NCBI GenBank assembly: GCA_018340375.1
Contig: JAFFJZ010000001.1
Coordinates: 54,552,001-54,616,000, forward strand
Length of the DNA: 64,000 bases
Direction of reading: 5' to 3'
DNA from: Gonatopus flavifemur
Lineage: Eukaryota > Arthropoda > Insecta > Hymenoptera > Dryinidae
Position numbers and translations under genes: made by a program. Every line of letters begins with the position of its first letter. Within the stretch, counting starts at the first letter, position 1. A model generated the notes under the pieces. The model was not told the origin of the DNA, ran no database searches, and worked only from the letters and a program-made list of their open reading frames with translations. Below, one piece after another: positions 36,686-50,200 of this stretch.

Positions 36686-38048
36686 ACATTAATCAAGGAA
36701 TAACCACCACACATTTCACAAAAATAATTCATCCCTACGTGGGGCATCCACATCTAATCCTGATTAGGATTTCGACAGGTATTCCGTATTTCGCATGACC
36801 TTGTTACGTCCTCACCATATGTCAGGTTAACCCTATGATAATTTCCAGTCAGGGAAATCTGATTTTTTGGATTTTACAAACTATCTGCATATCGATCTTG
36901 TTAGCTATGACAGCGATTTGATAAACAGTCCACTCCTCTTGCCGAATTTGTTTACCAATCTGTACATAATACTGAAAATTTTGCTATCTCCACAAACAAT
37001 TTGGTGTTACGACAAAATAAGTCGCTATTCCAATATAAAACAGAAGATGGGATATCTGAATCCTTTCAGCTGTTCCAGGGAATTTTGTTTCTTTCATATA
37101 AAAATGTTTGATTGTATTCATTGACTTATCCACTCTATTATTCTCTTACTCCTCCAAGGACGGTACACTCATTCCCTGTGGTATTATACTCGGAATCTAC
37201 CATTTCCATCACAGCTTCTGTATGTTTCATCGATTTTTTGCTGCGGTTTTTCTTTTGCAAGATTTTCAACCATCCACGGTGAGGTGTGTAGGGATTATCT
37301 TGAATACACATCACCGAACAATCGTTCTTATCTCTCTTCCGATGTAATCTTGTTTCAAGAAAATATTTTGGTCATTCATCGAAGTACAGAAAATCATTCG
37401 TTATTACAAAGAGTTTTGTCTACGACGGTAAATCGATCAGTGATTTTCATTTACATTCGCATTGTAAGGGTTTGATTTATCGAGCTTGGTCATCTATTCA
37501 ACACTGCCCCAATAGCTCTAGAATGATGTATATATTCTATGCACGTTTATGGTCCGTCTAAATATACCATAAACATTTATAGTACATATAGGGTGTCCCA
37601 GAATTTGCAGACTAGATTTCACAGGTGTATTCGGCAGCCAAAATTCGATAATTTCCCGTTTAGAAAAATTTTCTTTGAAGCTTAGTTTTTGATACGATCA
37701 GTTGTAGATTTTTGTTCTCAAATCCAAATCGTTTTTTAGTACACATTAGAGTTCGACATCATCCACCAAGTTGGAAAACAGTAGATCTCTATGAAAAAAT
37801 TGAACTTTTATGTGATCATTCATTTCGAAGTTATGGATGATAAAGATTTTTGGACTTCCAGTCAATCAGAATCCAACAAATCTAAATTATTATAGCTCCG
37901 AAAGAAAGAATGACAAGATAGTGTCTTTAGAAAGGCGTCTCTATAAGTTCATCAAACATGTATTGATCCGAGTCATGAAGTGCTTTATTCATGGAACCTT
38001 GAATGTCAAACGCAATTTAATTGTTATACCGGTTTTTCTATGTTACAG
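36686..38048. other. End of 5' UTR intron, with a dispersed repeat
   Basis: No exon is seen until the acceptor at 38047-38048. Part of 37700-37960 is related to 57465-57790 (CAAATCCAAATCG, CCAAGTTG, GTAGATCTCT blocks). Confidence 0.55.
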
Positions 38049-38077
38049 GACGTTTTTTATAAGGCTGAAGAATCACG

Positions 38078-38297
38078 ATGAGTGACAAAACTTTCAACCT
38101 CACTTGGAACAATCACTTGGCTAATTTGTCGGGATTGTTTGAAGGCTTATATAAGAGCGGGTCATTGACGGATACAACTCTGGCTTGTCAAGGTGGTATG
38201 CTGAGAGCTCACAGATTGGTCCTTGCGGCATGCAGTCCTTACTTCGAGAGAGTATTTAAAGAACATTATGGGGAACAACCGATCCTGATTCTGAAAG
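38078..38297 (+). CDS. BTB gene coding exon 1: N-terminal part of BTB
   Basis: Encodes residues 1-73: FNLTWNNHLANLSGLF, then SLTDTTLACQGG, AHRLVLAACSPYFERVF. It ends LKG split one base into the glycine codon (GTAAGA at 38298). The acceptor TATGTTACAG ends at 38048, leaving 29 noncoding bases. Confidence 0.95.
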
Positions 38298-41200
38298 GTA
38301 AGATGAAGTATTATGACTATAATTTGATTATTTTTCCTTTGACATATTCTGAAGAAATTATTGATTTTGAACGAATAATTCTCTATTATCGCTACAACTA
38401 GACAAATGAACTGAACGACCGGGTAATTTTTAACCTACAAAATATAGTGCACTGTAAACAATTGCTTCCTGAACTGCATATGAATTTATGTGAAGCAATT
38501 AACATCTAAATTTTGTATTAATCTTTAAAACTTTTCTGAATTTTCTTATGAAATTTTATTCATTTATCTTATACAGAATTATGATTATTCACGCATTTTT
38601 ATATGAATGTTGGTATATTTTGCAGTAAATTTCATGAATTCATGATTGAATATGATTCCAATTACAAGTTTCAGAATTTCCATATTCATCTGATATACTG
38701 TTAGAAATTTGTCCCCCTGTAATTACTTTTTACTATGCGTATATGCATCCATCAATTCTGTGTTAAAATTTTATTTCCGATGTGTGTTGACTTTATTCAG
38801 ATTTTTGTTCTATTTTGGAAATCAACACCGATTGGAGTATAATTTCTACACAGCCCGAGTGTGTTTGTGAATCCATCAATTCATGTTTTTGAAGTTTGAA
38901 TCGTTCATTGAAACGATACGAAAATTTCAAACTCATCAAATTTGAAAAATCATTGATGTTTATCTTCTTTAATTAATTCCTTGGAACTGGGAACATCGTT
39001 TCAAAGATGTACTGCAAGATTTTGGGTCTGTAACAGTCCTAGATATTGTTATTTGTTGAACATTGCGTTTCAATAAACGATTCAAACATCAGCAACATAT
39101 CAATTCGGTGTTGAATTCTTTTAACAGTGTATAGGAATTTTCAAACTATTCTTGACAGTGATACTTGAAAATTTGTCAAATTATAATATACCTACAACAA
39201 TTTTCCCGCTGGGAGTTTTTTCGAGTTTTTACTATTTCTGACTTTTTTTAAATCATACAAACTCTCAAACGTGATCAGCTGGTTGCCTACTTTCAGGTGC
39301 TCTCCGTGTGATGTTTATTGGGATCCCTCTTTATCACACAACTCACCCAAAACCGTTTCTTTATTATATAATAAGAAAGTGAGAATCCTTCTCAAACAGC
39401 TGAGAAATGATTCTATGCTTTTTGTTCGTTATTCTTCCCAAACAGTTGGGATTTGCCCGTGGCATGGACGTTTTTGTTTTGCGGCTAAATTACTTATAGC
39501 TCTTTCAATTGCGAACGACTTTAACTTTTTTGCACAGAGTGAAAAACTCTTGTAAAAGACTTGATATACGTGCACAGGAAAAAATGAATTCACTTTAGTA
39601 GCTACTTACTTTTTTATTTCAAATTTTCAGCTACTATTGTTGAAATAATTGTTGAATAATAGCTGCAGCAATTAATCTTACACAGAAAAATGAATACAAA
39701 AAATTATCAAATTGACAGTTTTTCAATGTAAACTTCAAGCTCAATGTCAATTTCATAAATTCTTTGAATGGATATTCAACACGAATTTTGAGTGGATCGT
39801 TTGGAAAATGCACGTGTGTTGATAATATACAAAGTTCTTCACTGTGCAGCTCCAAAAGAAGAAATGCGAAGTTGTCAGTGATGGGTACTTTATTCCTTAC
39901 CGTTAATCATTACATATGAAATGTGTACCTAATAAATATATCATTAGTATACAAAATCCCCATCACTGGAAGCTGTCACAGCACAATTTTAGTGCCCTGG
40001 TTGAAGAAAAACATAGAATCTGACGAAATGAACTTCAATGGGATTTGGTCAGAACATTGTGCAACATTCAATCAGAATCACATTGATAAAATACACCAAT
40101 CTGACTGAATCTCATTGAAAATGTTTGAATAGGATTTGGTCAGAACATTGTGCAAGATTCAATGAGATTTAGCGAGAATCAAACGGTTTGTTCAACCAGG
40201 ATGGTTGATAATTGTATAGCAAAACAATGCAACTGTGATATTTTTGCTATAGTAACTACATTTCTCGTTAATCCACTCAAAAGAGAAGCTCTGGAATCCA
40301 GAGAACGGTTCTTATAACTGATTTTCAGCTATCCACATGTTGGCGAATTTTTTTTTTTCATGCGTATGAGAAGAATTCTATAAAGTTACTGGCAATTTCT
40401 ACCCAAGTATGAATATTCTATTAAATCCTATTACGAATAGGGGAATTTTCGATTAAATATCATCGAATGTCATCGAAACCTATTGATTTTCCCATTCGTT
40501 GATGAGATTTTATAGACTCCCTGGTGAAAAAATCTCTCTGAATCTCTCTGAAAATTTCACGTTCCAGAGAGATCCAGAAAAAATCAGAGAAATTCAGAGC
40601 AATTCGGCGTGGTTCAGAGGATTTCAGAGACTAGTGGATTGAGAGAACTTGTGCTTTGAATTCTTCAGAAGGATTCAGAAAAATTCAGAGGAACTCAGAG
40701 AGATGCAGGGAGATTCTGGGAAGTTCAGAGAGGAACAAATTCAGTAAAATTCTTGGTCCTGCATTTCAGAGGGGTTCAAGGAGTGTCGGACGCTTTCAGA
40801 GATAAATGAATTCAGAAAGATTGTGCGTAGAACTTTTCAGAAATATTCAGGGGAATTTAGAAAAATTCAGAGTAATTCAGAGAGATTCAGAGGAATTCAG
40901 AGAAATTCAAAGAGGAATTAATTCAGCTAAATTTTTGGTTCAGGATTCCCAAGGTATTCAGGGAGTGTGAGAGACTCACAGAGACAGGTGAATTAGGAAG
41001 AATTGTGCGTGGGATTTTTCAGAAAGATTCAGAGAGATTCAGCGGAATTCAGAGAGATCCGGGGGAAGTCTAGGAAATTCAAAGAGGAATAAATTCAGTC
41101 AAATCTTGGTTCTGCATTTCAGAGGCTTTCTGGAAGTTTTAGAGACTTCCAGAGACAGATACGTTGAGAAAAATTGTACGTGGAACTTGTTAGAAATATT

Positions 41201-44200
41201 CAGAGGAATTGAGAAAAATTCAGAGTAATTCAGAGGGATTCACAGGAATTCAGAGAAATCCAGAGAGGAATTAATTCAGTAAAATTTTTGGTTCAGGATT
41301 TCAGAAGTATTCAGGGAATGTCAGAGACTTACAGAGACAGGTGAATGAGGGAAAATATGTCCGTAGAGCTTTTCAGGAATATTCAGAAGAATTTGGGAAG
41401 GTTCAGCGTAATTCAGAGAAATTCAGAGGAATTCAGAGAAATTCAGAGAGAAATTAATTTAGCTAAATTTTTGGTTCAGGATTTCAGAGGTATTCAGGGA
41501 GTGTCAGAGACTCACAGAGACAGGTGGATTAGGAGAAAGTGGGCGTGGGATTTTTCAGAAAAATTCAGAGAGATTCAGAGGAATTCAGAGAGATCCGGGG
41601 GGTCTGGGAAATTCAGAGAAGAATGAATTCAGTACAATTGTGCGTGGCATTCTTTAGAAATATTCAGAGGAATTTAGAAAGATTCAGAGTAATCCAGAGA
41701 GATTCAGAGAAATTCAGAGAAATCCAGAGGAATTCAGAGGAAGCTTTGAAATCTGAATACATTAAATTCCGGGATATTTAGAGGAATTCAGAGGGATTCA
41801 AAGAGAATCAGAGAGATTCAGAGGGATTCAGATAAAGCTTTGAAATCTGGATACATTAAATTCCCGAAGATTTAGAGGAATTCAGAGAGATTCAGAGGAA
41901 TTCAGTGAGATTCTTTTTACCAGGGTTATTCGTAGTAGGGTAATTAATTCCCAGAAAATATTCCGAGAGAATGTTGATTTTTCTATATTGTCCTACGGAA
42001 ATTTTTACCCACGACACAGCAATTCATTCCCTATACAAAATTGGGAACAAATCGTGCACTTTGTAGAATGGGAAGATCCAAAAATGGTCCACAGTGTCCG
42101 TTTAGCAGCTGTTGCATCCCACATAGCACAAATGTCTCAGTATATAATATCTCCAGAATGTTCTGGCGATATTACAATGTCTCCAGAACATTGCAGAATA
42201 TTCTGGAGATATTACTGAGACATTTGTGCTATGTGGGATGGAACACTATTCATTCTTGAAGTTGTAAACATAAATACAAGGCAACGAGAACCTTAGTATT
42301 CAATATCAAAATAGATTGATGATTTCAATACTGTTTGTTACTGCAACGAGTTCAATCTCCTGGTATATTCATAGTTATACACTGTTGGGAAAAATTGGAA
42401 TTTCCCGGCACCCAGAACTTGGAAAATTTCTGTTCGTGATGAATTTTTCAGTTTACGTACAAGGAAATTTTCCTTCGTGCGGAATTATTCCTCATTTTAC
42501 ATGAACTTTCTCGCTTTTCACTTCAATTTTCAGTATAAATACAAGAATTTTCCGATACGTTTACTAGAATTGTTATGATTCAAATGTAATTTTCCAACAC
42601 AAATGTACAGGTCAATTGCTTCCAGCACGGTACTGGAAGTTTCCCGTTGATTTTTTCTTCAGTGTACCTTCGGAAACACACTGAGAAAAAAGAAGATGTA
42701 AAGTTTACATTTTGTGAATCCATTATTTGAACGATTTCAAAAATAGTTCGAGTTACCACAATTTCAAGTTGATTTTACAATAACGAATGTGAGATATATA
42801 ACAGCTGCTATAAATCTTACATTCCCCCCTGTGAAATTAACTGAAATTGTGGTAGCTGAAACTATGTTTTTGAAATCCTCCAAATATTGACTACTAACAA
42901 AATGTAAATTTCACAACTTTTCTTCCTCGGTATATAAAGCGTAGGGTGGAACAAGTTGAACATAGGGGTAAGTTGGTCAATGTTCCTTCCATCATAACAG
43001 GAACAGATGTCGCGACGCACTCATTCATGCAGCTGGCATAGTATCTATCCCCTCTTACTTCATCAGTCGCGGTTTATTGCGTTCGCCGGATAGACAGTGA
43101 ACTTTACGATTCTCTATGCACAGTTAAGTGAAACTAAGAATTCCTTGATTCGTTGGATCTAATGCGGAACGAGGAACATTTATATATTCAGGTAAGTACA
43201 TCCAATCTTCTTGTTCTGTATAATCTTGAGATGTGATATGTAAGTTACACTTATTTTTGTACCGGAAAAGTTGTCTGTATTTTGTAAGGTTAGTTTGAAT
43301 ACGTTGCCTCGTTTATCACTCGGCCGCTATAAGATTTGATATGTCTGAAAGAAGAAAACGTTCCAATTACTACCGATCAAATGTCTATCAATCTCTGATA
43401 TGATGCAATTCTCATTAAAGGATGCAATTTTCCACATCCCCTAATGAAAATGGAAGCGTAAGAAGGGTACGAAGCGACGCAGAAGAGTGAACAAAACAGT
43501 ATCTAAGCGTGAAAGAAGCAGAAATTGAAACATTTTACGTTTTATTTGTTTCAACATTCGTTTCCTGCGAGCGGAGATTTTCACCAGGGTCACAGGTGAA
43601 TCTTCTTTGCTTTGAAAGATTCATAAAATCCCATTAATTAATAGGGGCAATGGATGGTATTCAACAATTCAATACCATTAATTCTTAATGAGATTATGCC
43701 GAATGTTTTAATCAGGGATGTAAGCGATATACTTAATCAAATTGAATGAATATCTTAAAACAGAGTTATGAGTACTTCATCGATATCGAAATATATCATT
43801 GAATGAATCGTTTATCACACACATTTCCCTTGAATTATATCATCGATCATATGATTTATGATTTGAGTAAAATGTATGTACTAAACAATGCCTGTCATGC
43901 AGGTTATGTAATCTTCTCATCGATATATCCCATAGTTATAAGAGTCTAATTACTTATTGAGGAGGGTGAGGCTTGTTGTTACATGGGGCAAGTTGTTAAA
44001 TTCAGATTTAAATAACTTCCGTTCGGTGTAGCAGATCAGTGTTCAAATAGTACGTGTCGGGTCGAACAATGTATACTTATTGCTCGATCTGCATGTAGTT
44101 GAATGTTGATTGATGTTATAGGAGTTTTTTTGATGTTTCCGATTTCAAAGTGATCTTTTTTCTTCAACATTTCAACAGTAATTCGAATCTGAGAATTTTA

Positions 44201-47200
44201 TCGCATACAGTTCTTCAGTTTTTTATTTATTCATTTTTTGGATTATTAATTTTCACTCCAATTGCAACTTGGAGTTAATTTTTGCGAATAGAATCCTTTT
44301 GGAATAGGCAGGGTTCAATAACTGTCCCTTAGTGCCTAGTGGATTTCGATGAACCCAAACACGATCAGAAATTGTGCTTCCCCTCTGGTTACATTTTGGT
44401 AAAAATGTTGGTTTTGATAACTTGGTGGTTATTTTGTCATGTTTTTGAACCAAGATTCATCAAAATTAAACCAATCTCAATTTGGTGATCTTTTCTAGTT
44501 ATTCCACACGGTGAAAAATGCTTCCTAAATTGCATATAAATTTATGTGAAGCAATTAACATACAAGTTTTGTATTAATTGTCAGATTTTTTCTGAATTTT
44601 CATATAAAATTTCATATCTCATAAAGAATTATGATTTTCCATGCATTCTTATATGAATTTTAATACATTCTGCAGTAAATTTCAATTCACAGCTTAAGAA
44701 TTTTCACATTCATTTGATATAGGGGATTACAGACTATTTTTTACAGTGATATGTTGTTGAAGTTTACATCGTTTATAGAAACGAAAGGAGGACTCAAATT
44801 TCTGAAATTTGTTGAGACATGGTTATTTATGTTCTCGAATTAATTCTTTGTACAAAAATTCATAAAGAATGCAGAAGAATTCTTCAGGGACTGTGATGCT
44901 TTGTGAGTGAGCATGGAAGACTATACGTGTTGAAATAATTTATCGATTGATCCTATCTTCAAATAATATTCATAGTTTTCACATACTCATTTTCATACAC
45001 AATTTATGTCCCATTCAGACTCAGTTGGTCTAATTTTTCTGAATGGAGAGCTTGCAAACATCGTTCTGCACACAAAACATGTACAGCAAGTTTTTACGTC
45101 TCCAATAACTGAATATCTCGTTATTCGATTACTAATCCGTTCTAATACATTATAAAAATCTCTGCAGCATGTTATTTCTGAATAATTTTTTAGGTTTCCA
45201 CCTAAAGAATATAAAAAAGATTCCAAAAACAGACGAAATTTTCTGGTAAAAGAACGATTATTATACGACAAAAACCATCAAGTGATCATCTTCTACCACA
45301 GTGTTCAGCTCACCGAAAAATAATTGAAAATAAATGATCAAAGTTGGTCATTCTGGGAGGGTTCCCAAAAGTATTTTATCATTGAAAACCAAGTATCGAA
45401 TGATTCCTAATTCTCCTCAGTATTGAATTAGTGATATTGAATTACAAGTATGCCTCTCTTTAATACGAAGCACGGATATACTTATCATAAAGTATATTTG
45501 GTACATCGACAACAAAATTGGGCTTTCGTGAAATGGGGAGAATAGTAGCACTATCAGAAAGCACATATTGCAATGGAGAATCTCCCTTTGTTCACTCCAT
45601 TTTACGATATTAACTAATTAATGTTCGATCGAATGCGTCAAAAAATGAATTGTTAAAACAACGATTGAATTTTATTGACTTCTTAAATGAATTTCAGAAT
45701 GCGTACGTATCGAAGAAAAACAAATCGAGCTTCAGCGACTCAAGAGCAACTACAAATAGCTGCAGCTGCCGTCCTGAAAGATGGTAAAACACAAAGAGCA
45801 GTATCTATTGAGTTTGGTATTCCAAGAATGACTTTAAGAAGATATATGAAGAAATTGCAAACCCAAGGAAATCCTACCATGGGCTACGTTTCACCGCACA
45901 GAGTTTTCGATAGCGATCAAGAGAGCAATTTAAAAGATTATCTCGTGAAAGTTGCAGATATAAATTATGGATTGACAGCGCAAAATGTCCGTATGTTTGC
46001 ATATCATTTTGCTATCGCATTTGATGTAAAAGTTCCGGATTCATGGAAAAAGAATCAAATGGCAGGTGTGGATTGGTTATTGAAGTTCCTCAAAAGGAAT
46101 CCTGAGCTATCAATAAGGAGAGCAGAAACCTCCGGTTTTCGAACAGCAACGTCTTTTAACAAGAGAAATGTTGATAGTTTCTTTGATAAACTGAAGGATA
46201 TTCTGAATACATACAATTTCACTGCTGAAAACATTTGGAACGTAGATGAGATTGTGGTATCAACGGTAAGCAAGTCTAGGGAGACTATGAAAGTCAAGGA
46301 GGCAGGAGGCGATTTCATCGTTAGTTTAATAGTAGCTATTTCAGCTGCGGGCGTAACAATCCCTCCCATGTTTATTTTCCCTCACAAGCAATACCAAGAA
46401 GATTATGTTGCTCAAGGACCTCCAGATTGTATTGGAAGTAGCAATGCTGATGGCTGGGTTACGAACGATGAATTCCACGTGTTTATGAAACATTTTATAA
46501 AACACGTAAAACCGTCACGAAAACATCCAATTTTGATATTGCTCGATAATGATGCATCACACTTGTCCATCAAAACATTCAATTTAGCTGAGAGTAATGG
46601 GATAATTGTACTGTCTTTCCCACCTTATTGCAGTCATAAATTACAACCGTTAGAAGTTTCTGTTTTCGAACATTTCAAAAGACATTTCTCCGTTGCAAGA
46701 GTTCAATGGTTGCGTAACAATCCTCTTCGATCAGTTACAATCTATGACGTTCCAAAAATAGTAGCAGAATCCCTGCCACCGGCCACTACGAATCTGAATA
46801 TAATGAGTGGATTTGAAAAGACAGGTATTTTCCCTTATAACAGGAAAATATTCATGAACTATGACTTCGCTCCCTCCTCCATTATTAACTTTGAGTTTGA
46901 CCAGTCTTTCCGAATGAACGCTGATAGGGAAAACGTAGTGATGAATAATTCTTTGTCTTCTACTCGGCAAGATACTGACATATTTTCATCAGAAACAGTG
47001 TTATCTTTCTCAAAATGTACTTTGGAAAAACAGAAGCAAATCAAGACAAGAGGATCAGATGTTTCAACTTTGAAAGAAGAAAAACTAATCCAGCCGCAAA
47101 GAGTAAAAGAAGTTTTGCAGCAATTCAATGATGAAGAGGTGGGGAACTGTTGTATCGTTTGTGATGAACCTTACTCGAATAGTCCAAGCGATGAAGAATT

Positions 47201-50200
47201 TGTACAGTGTCGAACTTGTCATAAATGGGCTCACGTGAAGTGCATGCCTGGTTCAAATCCGACAATGATATATCTACATTGTGATTGCGACGGTAATTGA
47301 TCCTAATTCACTTTATTGATATCTAAAAGGGGAATCATGAACCTCTGATTTGAATTTGAAATGAATACAGATAGAAATTAACAAAAGTCGCAATCAAACG
47401 GATGAGAGAGAGTAACCCTCATGGTTTTTATGAGAGGAATCTAGTCAGTTACCACATTCTTCCACAGGATCTGCAATGATTTATGTCAGGTTTTGCTTGC
47501 TATTTTCAACAGAGAATACTTGAATCAGTTTTCGTACGGTTGATGTCCATTTTATTTGCATTTATTTGTAATTTTAACCGAAAATAAATGTTTTATAGCA
47601 AAATTTCTAAATATTCTACTCACTTATGACATTTGTTCCGCAATATTCTCTACTTTTCACTCAAAATATATGTTCAATTACAAATTAATTTTTGTTTATT
47701 TTAACTTCCTCGTTCTCGCTTTAACTTATAAGAACAGAATTATATCCCATGGCACAGAATTTTTCAATAATGTTCAAAAATATTACGCCAATATCACGAT
47801 GTCTCAGTAATATTTCGAGATATTCTGGAGGCATTGATCGTTTTTGATAATACTCTACAATTATTTGATATTTCACAAATGAAACGTATATTTATTTTGT
47901 TCTGAAATGTTATGTTACAGGGGTTGCCGTTGAAGAGATGGAATGTTTATTAGATTTCATGTATCGTGGTTCCATCGACGTGTCCGAGGAGCACTTGCCT
48001 TCTTTGATCAAAACTGCGACAGACCTTGAGATTCGTGGTCTTTCCGGTGATCAGAAGAGTCAGGAAAATTCTCGCAGTCCTTATACAAGAGTGGAAACAC
48101 GTATGCAACGATGTCATATCGAGACAAGAGTACACACAACCAACGAATACATGAAAGAACAATCTATCCTTCCATATTTATCCAAACAATCGTCTATCAA
48201 CGATTCCATGGACGAACACAACATCAAAGTAGAAGAAATTGAGATAGAAGATGATCCAATGGTCAACGATACTCATGAAGATAACTATGATGAGCCCTTG
48301 CAATTGCCAGACGCACAAATTGTGAGTGATTTCACATACTTTTTGATTCGTTAAGTTTTATTCCCCACTTCCCAATGAACACATCTTCTAAAACTTGTCT
48401 AAAAGTTCGGGTTAGAGATGTCTCAGATCATTACCCTAGAAAAAGCGTTTGGGAAAAGCGTTGAAGCGCAACGAAAACGTCAGCTAAGAATAAGGCATGA
48501 TTCAGAAGGGAATTGGAACGTTTTCACGTTTCATTTGTTCCAATACCTCCTTTGATTTCCACCACTACAATGGAATCAAATCCACCGATCCAACACTGTA
48601 GTTTTCTGATGGTTTGTGAATTTTTCATCCCATAATTGACACCAGAATCACACCGAAAGCCAGTTTTAGCCGCTTCACACCAAACGATCATCATGAATAT
48701 TTTTAATTGGAGTACAATCCCAGACAGTAAAGTGCAAGAAAAATTCGCAACAACTTTTCAACGACACGGAGCAACCGTTGTTGAGAAGTTGCAAGGAGTT
48801 TGCGTCGCCAAATGCGCAGCAACATGCAGCAAACTTGAAAGCTGTTGTCATGTTGCTGCGAAGATGTTTGGAGACATGAAGCTATGATACGTGAGATCGA
48901 ACAATCCTCCAACAATGAAGCACAAACTGGTGAAGCAACACTGAAGCAGCAGTTGCACTGCAACTTTTGCTGTCAGGGATTATACCGAATTTTCACCGAA
49001 TCCACAGTTATTTTCTACTGAAAAGAAACCGAAAGATATTGTTGTGAAAAATTCACGAATACACCGTGTTTTCATGGTGAAATACCACAATACCCCTAAT
49101 TTTCCACTTGATTTGTATGGACACCAGATTTATACCAAAAAAACGCGGTGTCACATTTTCAGTAGGGCAGGGTATCGAGAAGATATCTAAGAGATGTCTC
49201 AGGCGACACTTTTAGATGTGATGTTTATTGGGATTCAAATTCATGTCTTGAAGGTATCTCAAGACAAGTTTGAGATGCCTCATGCAACAACCAAAGATAT
49301 CTTCCAGATGTTTAAAGCAGTTCTCACTCGTAAAATATGTATAAAACGTATCTCTTATAATATCTAAAGCTTGGTGATTGTTTAGAAATCAAAAAGATAT
49401 CTTCAAAATCTGGCTTGTTATGTGGGAACGTGAATGAATAATTATTCTTTGTTACTATGTAATGTGTATTATTTCTTATTTCATAAATTATAATGTCATT
49501 TACATACTTTTAGAGACGTATACCACCTCCAATGTACAAAAGAGAGACTAGATACAAAGGACAGAAGAGAGTGTCCGTTGGTCGAGTAACGAGAAACAGC
49601 GGTTCCGATCCTTTGGATACTCCGAGAATCAAGGAACGCATGTCGAGTATGAGAGATGAACATCGACGTGATGATATTTATAACATGCTGAATACAACGA
49701 ATACATCGATCAAATCCGAACATTCAGGCTACAACAATGGATCCTTAGATCCCACGGTACCGGATGTGGAGATGAACGAGGATTCCCAAGAAAGAGATAG
49801 TCTGGTAGGCAATATTTGATATTTATAAATGATTCGATACGTGAGACCTTTGGAACAGGAAAACCCGCGTCACTAAATTATTGATGGTTCTAAAACATAA
49901 CATAGTGCCAAGCGGTCCATCACAATGATTCCACTTCACATGTTCATACGCCGTGAATTGTGTACTAACGTTCATAAATTTTCTTCAATGAAATGGATCA
50001 TAGCTCGTTTGAGATATCCACGAATTACAAGAATACAAAATTGTAGGATGCAGCTCATGATTTAGCTATAGATAGATCAATTTAATAATTTAGCGTTGAA
50101 TGTGACTGGAATTTGATGGAAATTTTTGTTTATTTTTAGGATTCTTCAAAGAGCAACGACGAACGTTTGAAGTTAGCGAAGAGAAGAGGAGAATCAGTGA

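Larger units (their letters stand above)
38298..47920 (+). other. 9.6-kb intron splitting the BTB domain
   Basis: Donor AAAG/GTAAGA and acceptor TATGTTACAG/GGG. It hosts the pogo-like transposase and many fold-back elements, listed separately. An open frame at 39271-39555 has no domain. Confidence 0.85.

Noticed and set aside
41345..41781. Open frames reading FREIQRNSEEF-type repeats as a repeat protein
   Set aside because: They follow from translating the ATTCAGAGA satellite; no start context, splice sites or domain.
40519..41925. CRISPR-like array of short repeats
   Set aside because: The words are contiguous and degenerate with no unique spacers, the region is bounded by transposon ends, and the genome is eukaryotic.
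42953..47646. Full-length autonomous pogo element with terminal repeats
   Set aside because: The best left/right pairing (GGGTGGAACAAG with TTTGTTCCGCAATA) matches at only about 12 of 20 positions, too weak to set element borders.
48636..48963. Cysteine-containing open frames on both strands as small secreted peptides
   Set aside because: They lie inside the 48719-48978 element and their C/A/T pattern comes from GCAACA repeats.
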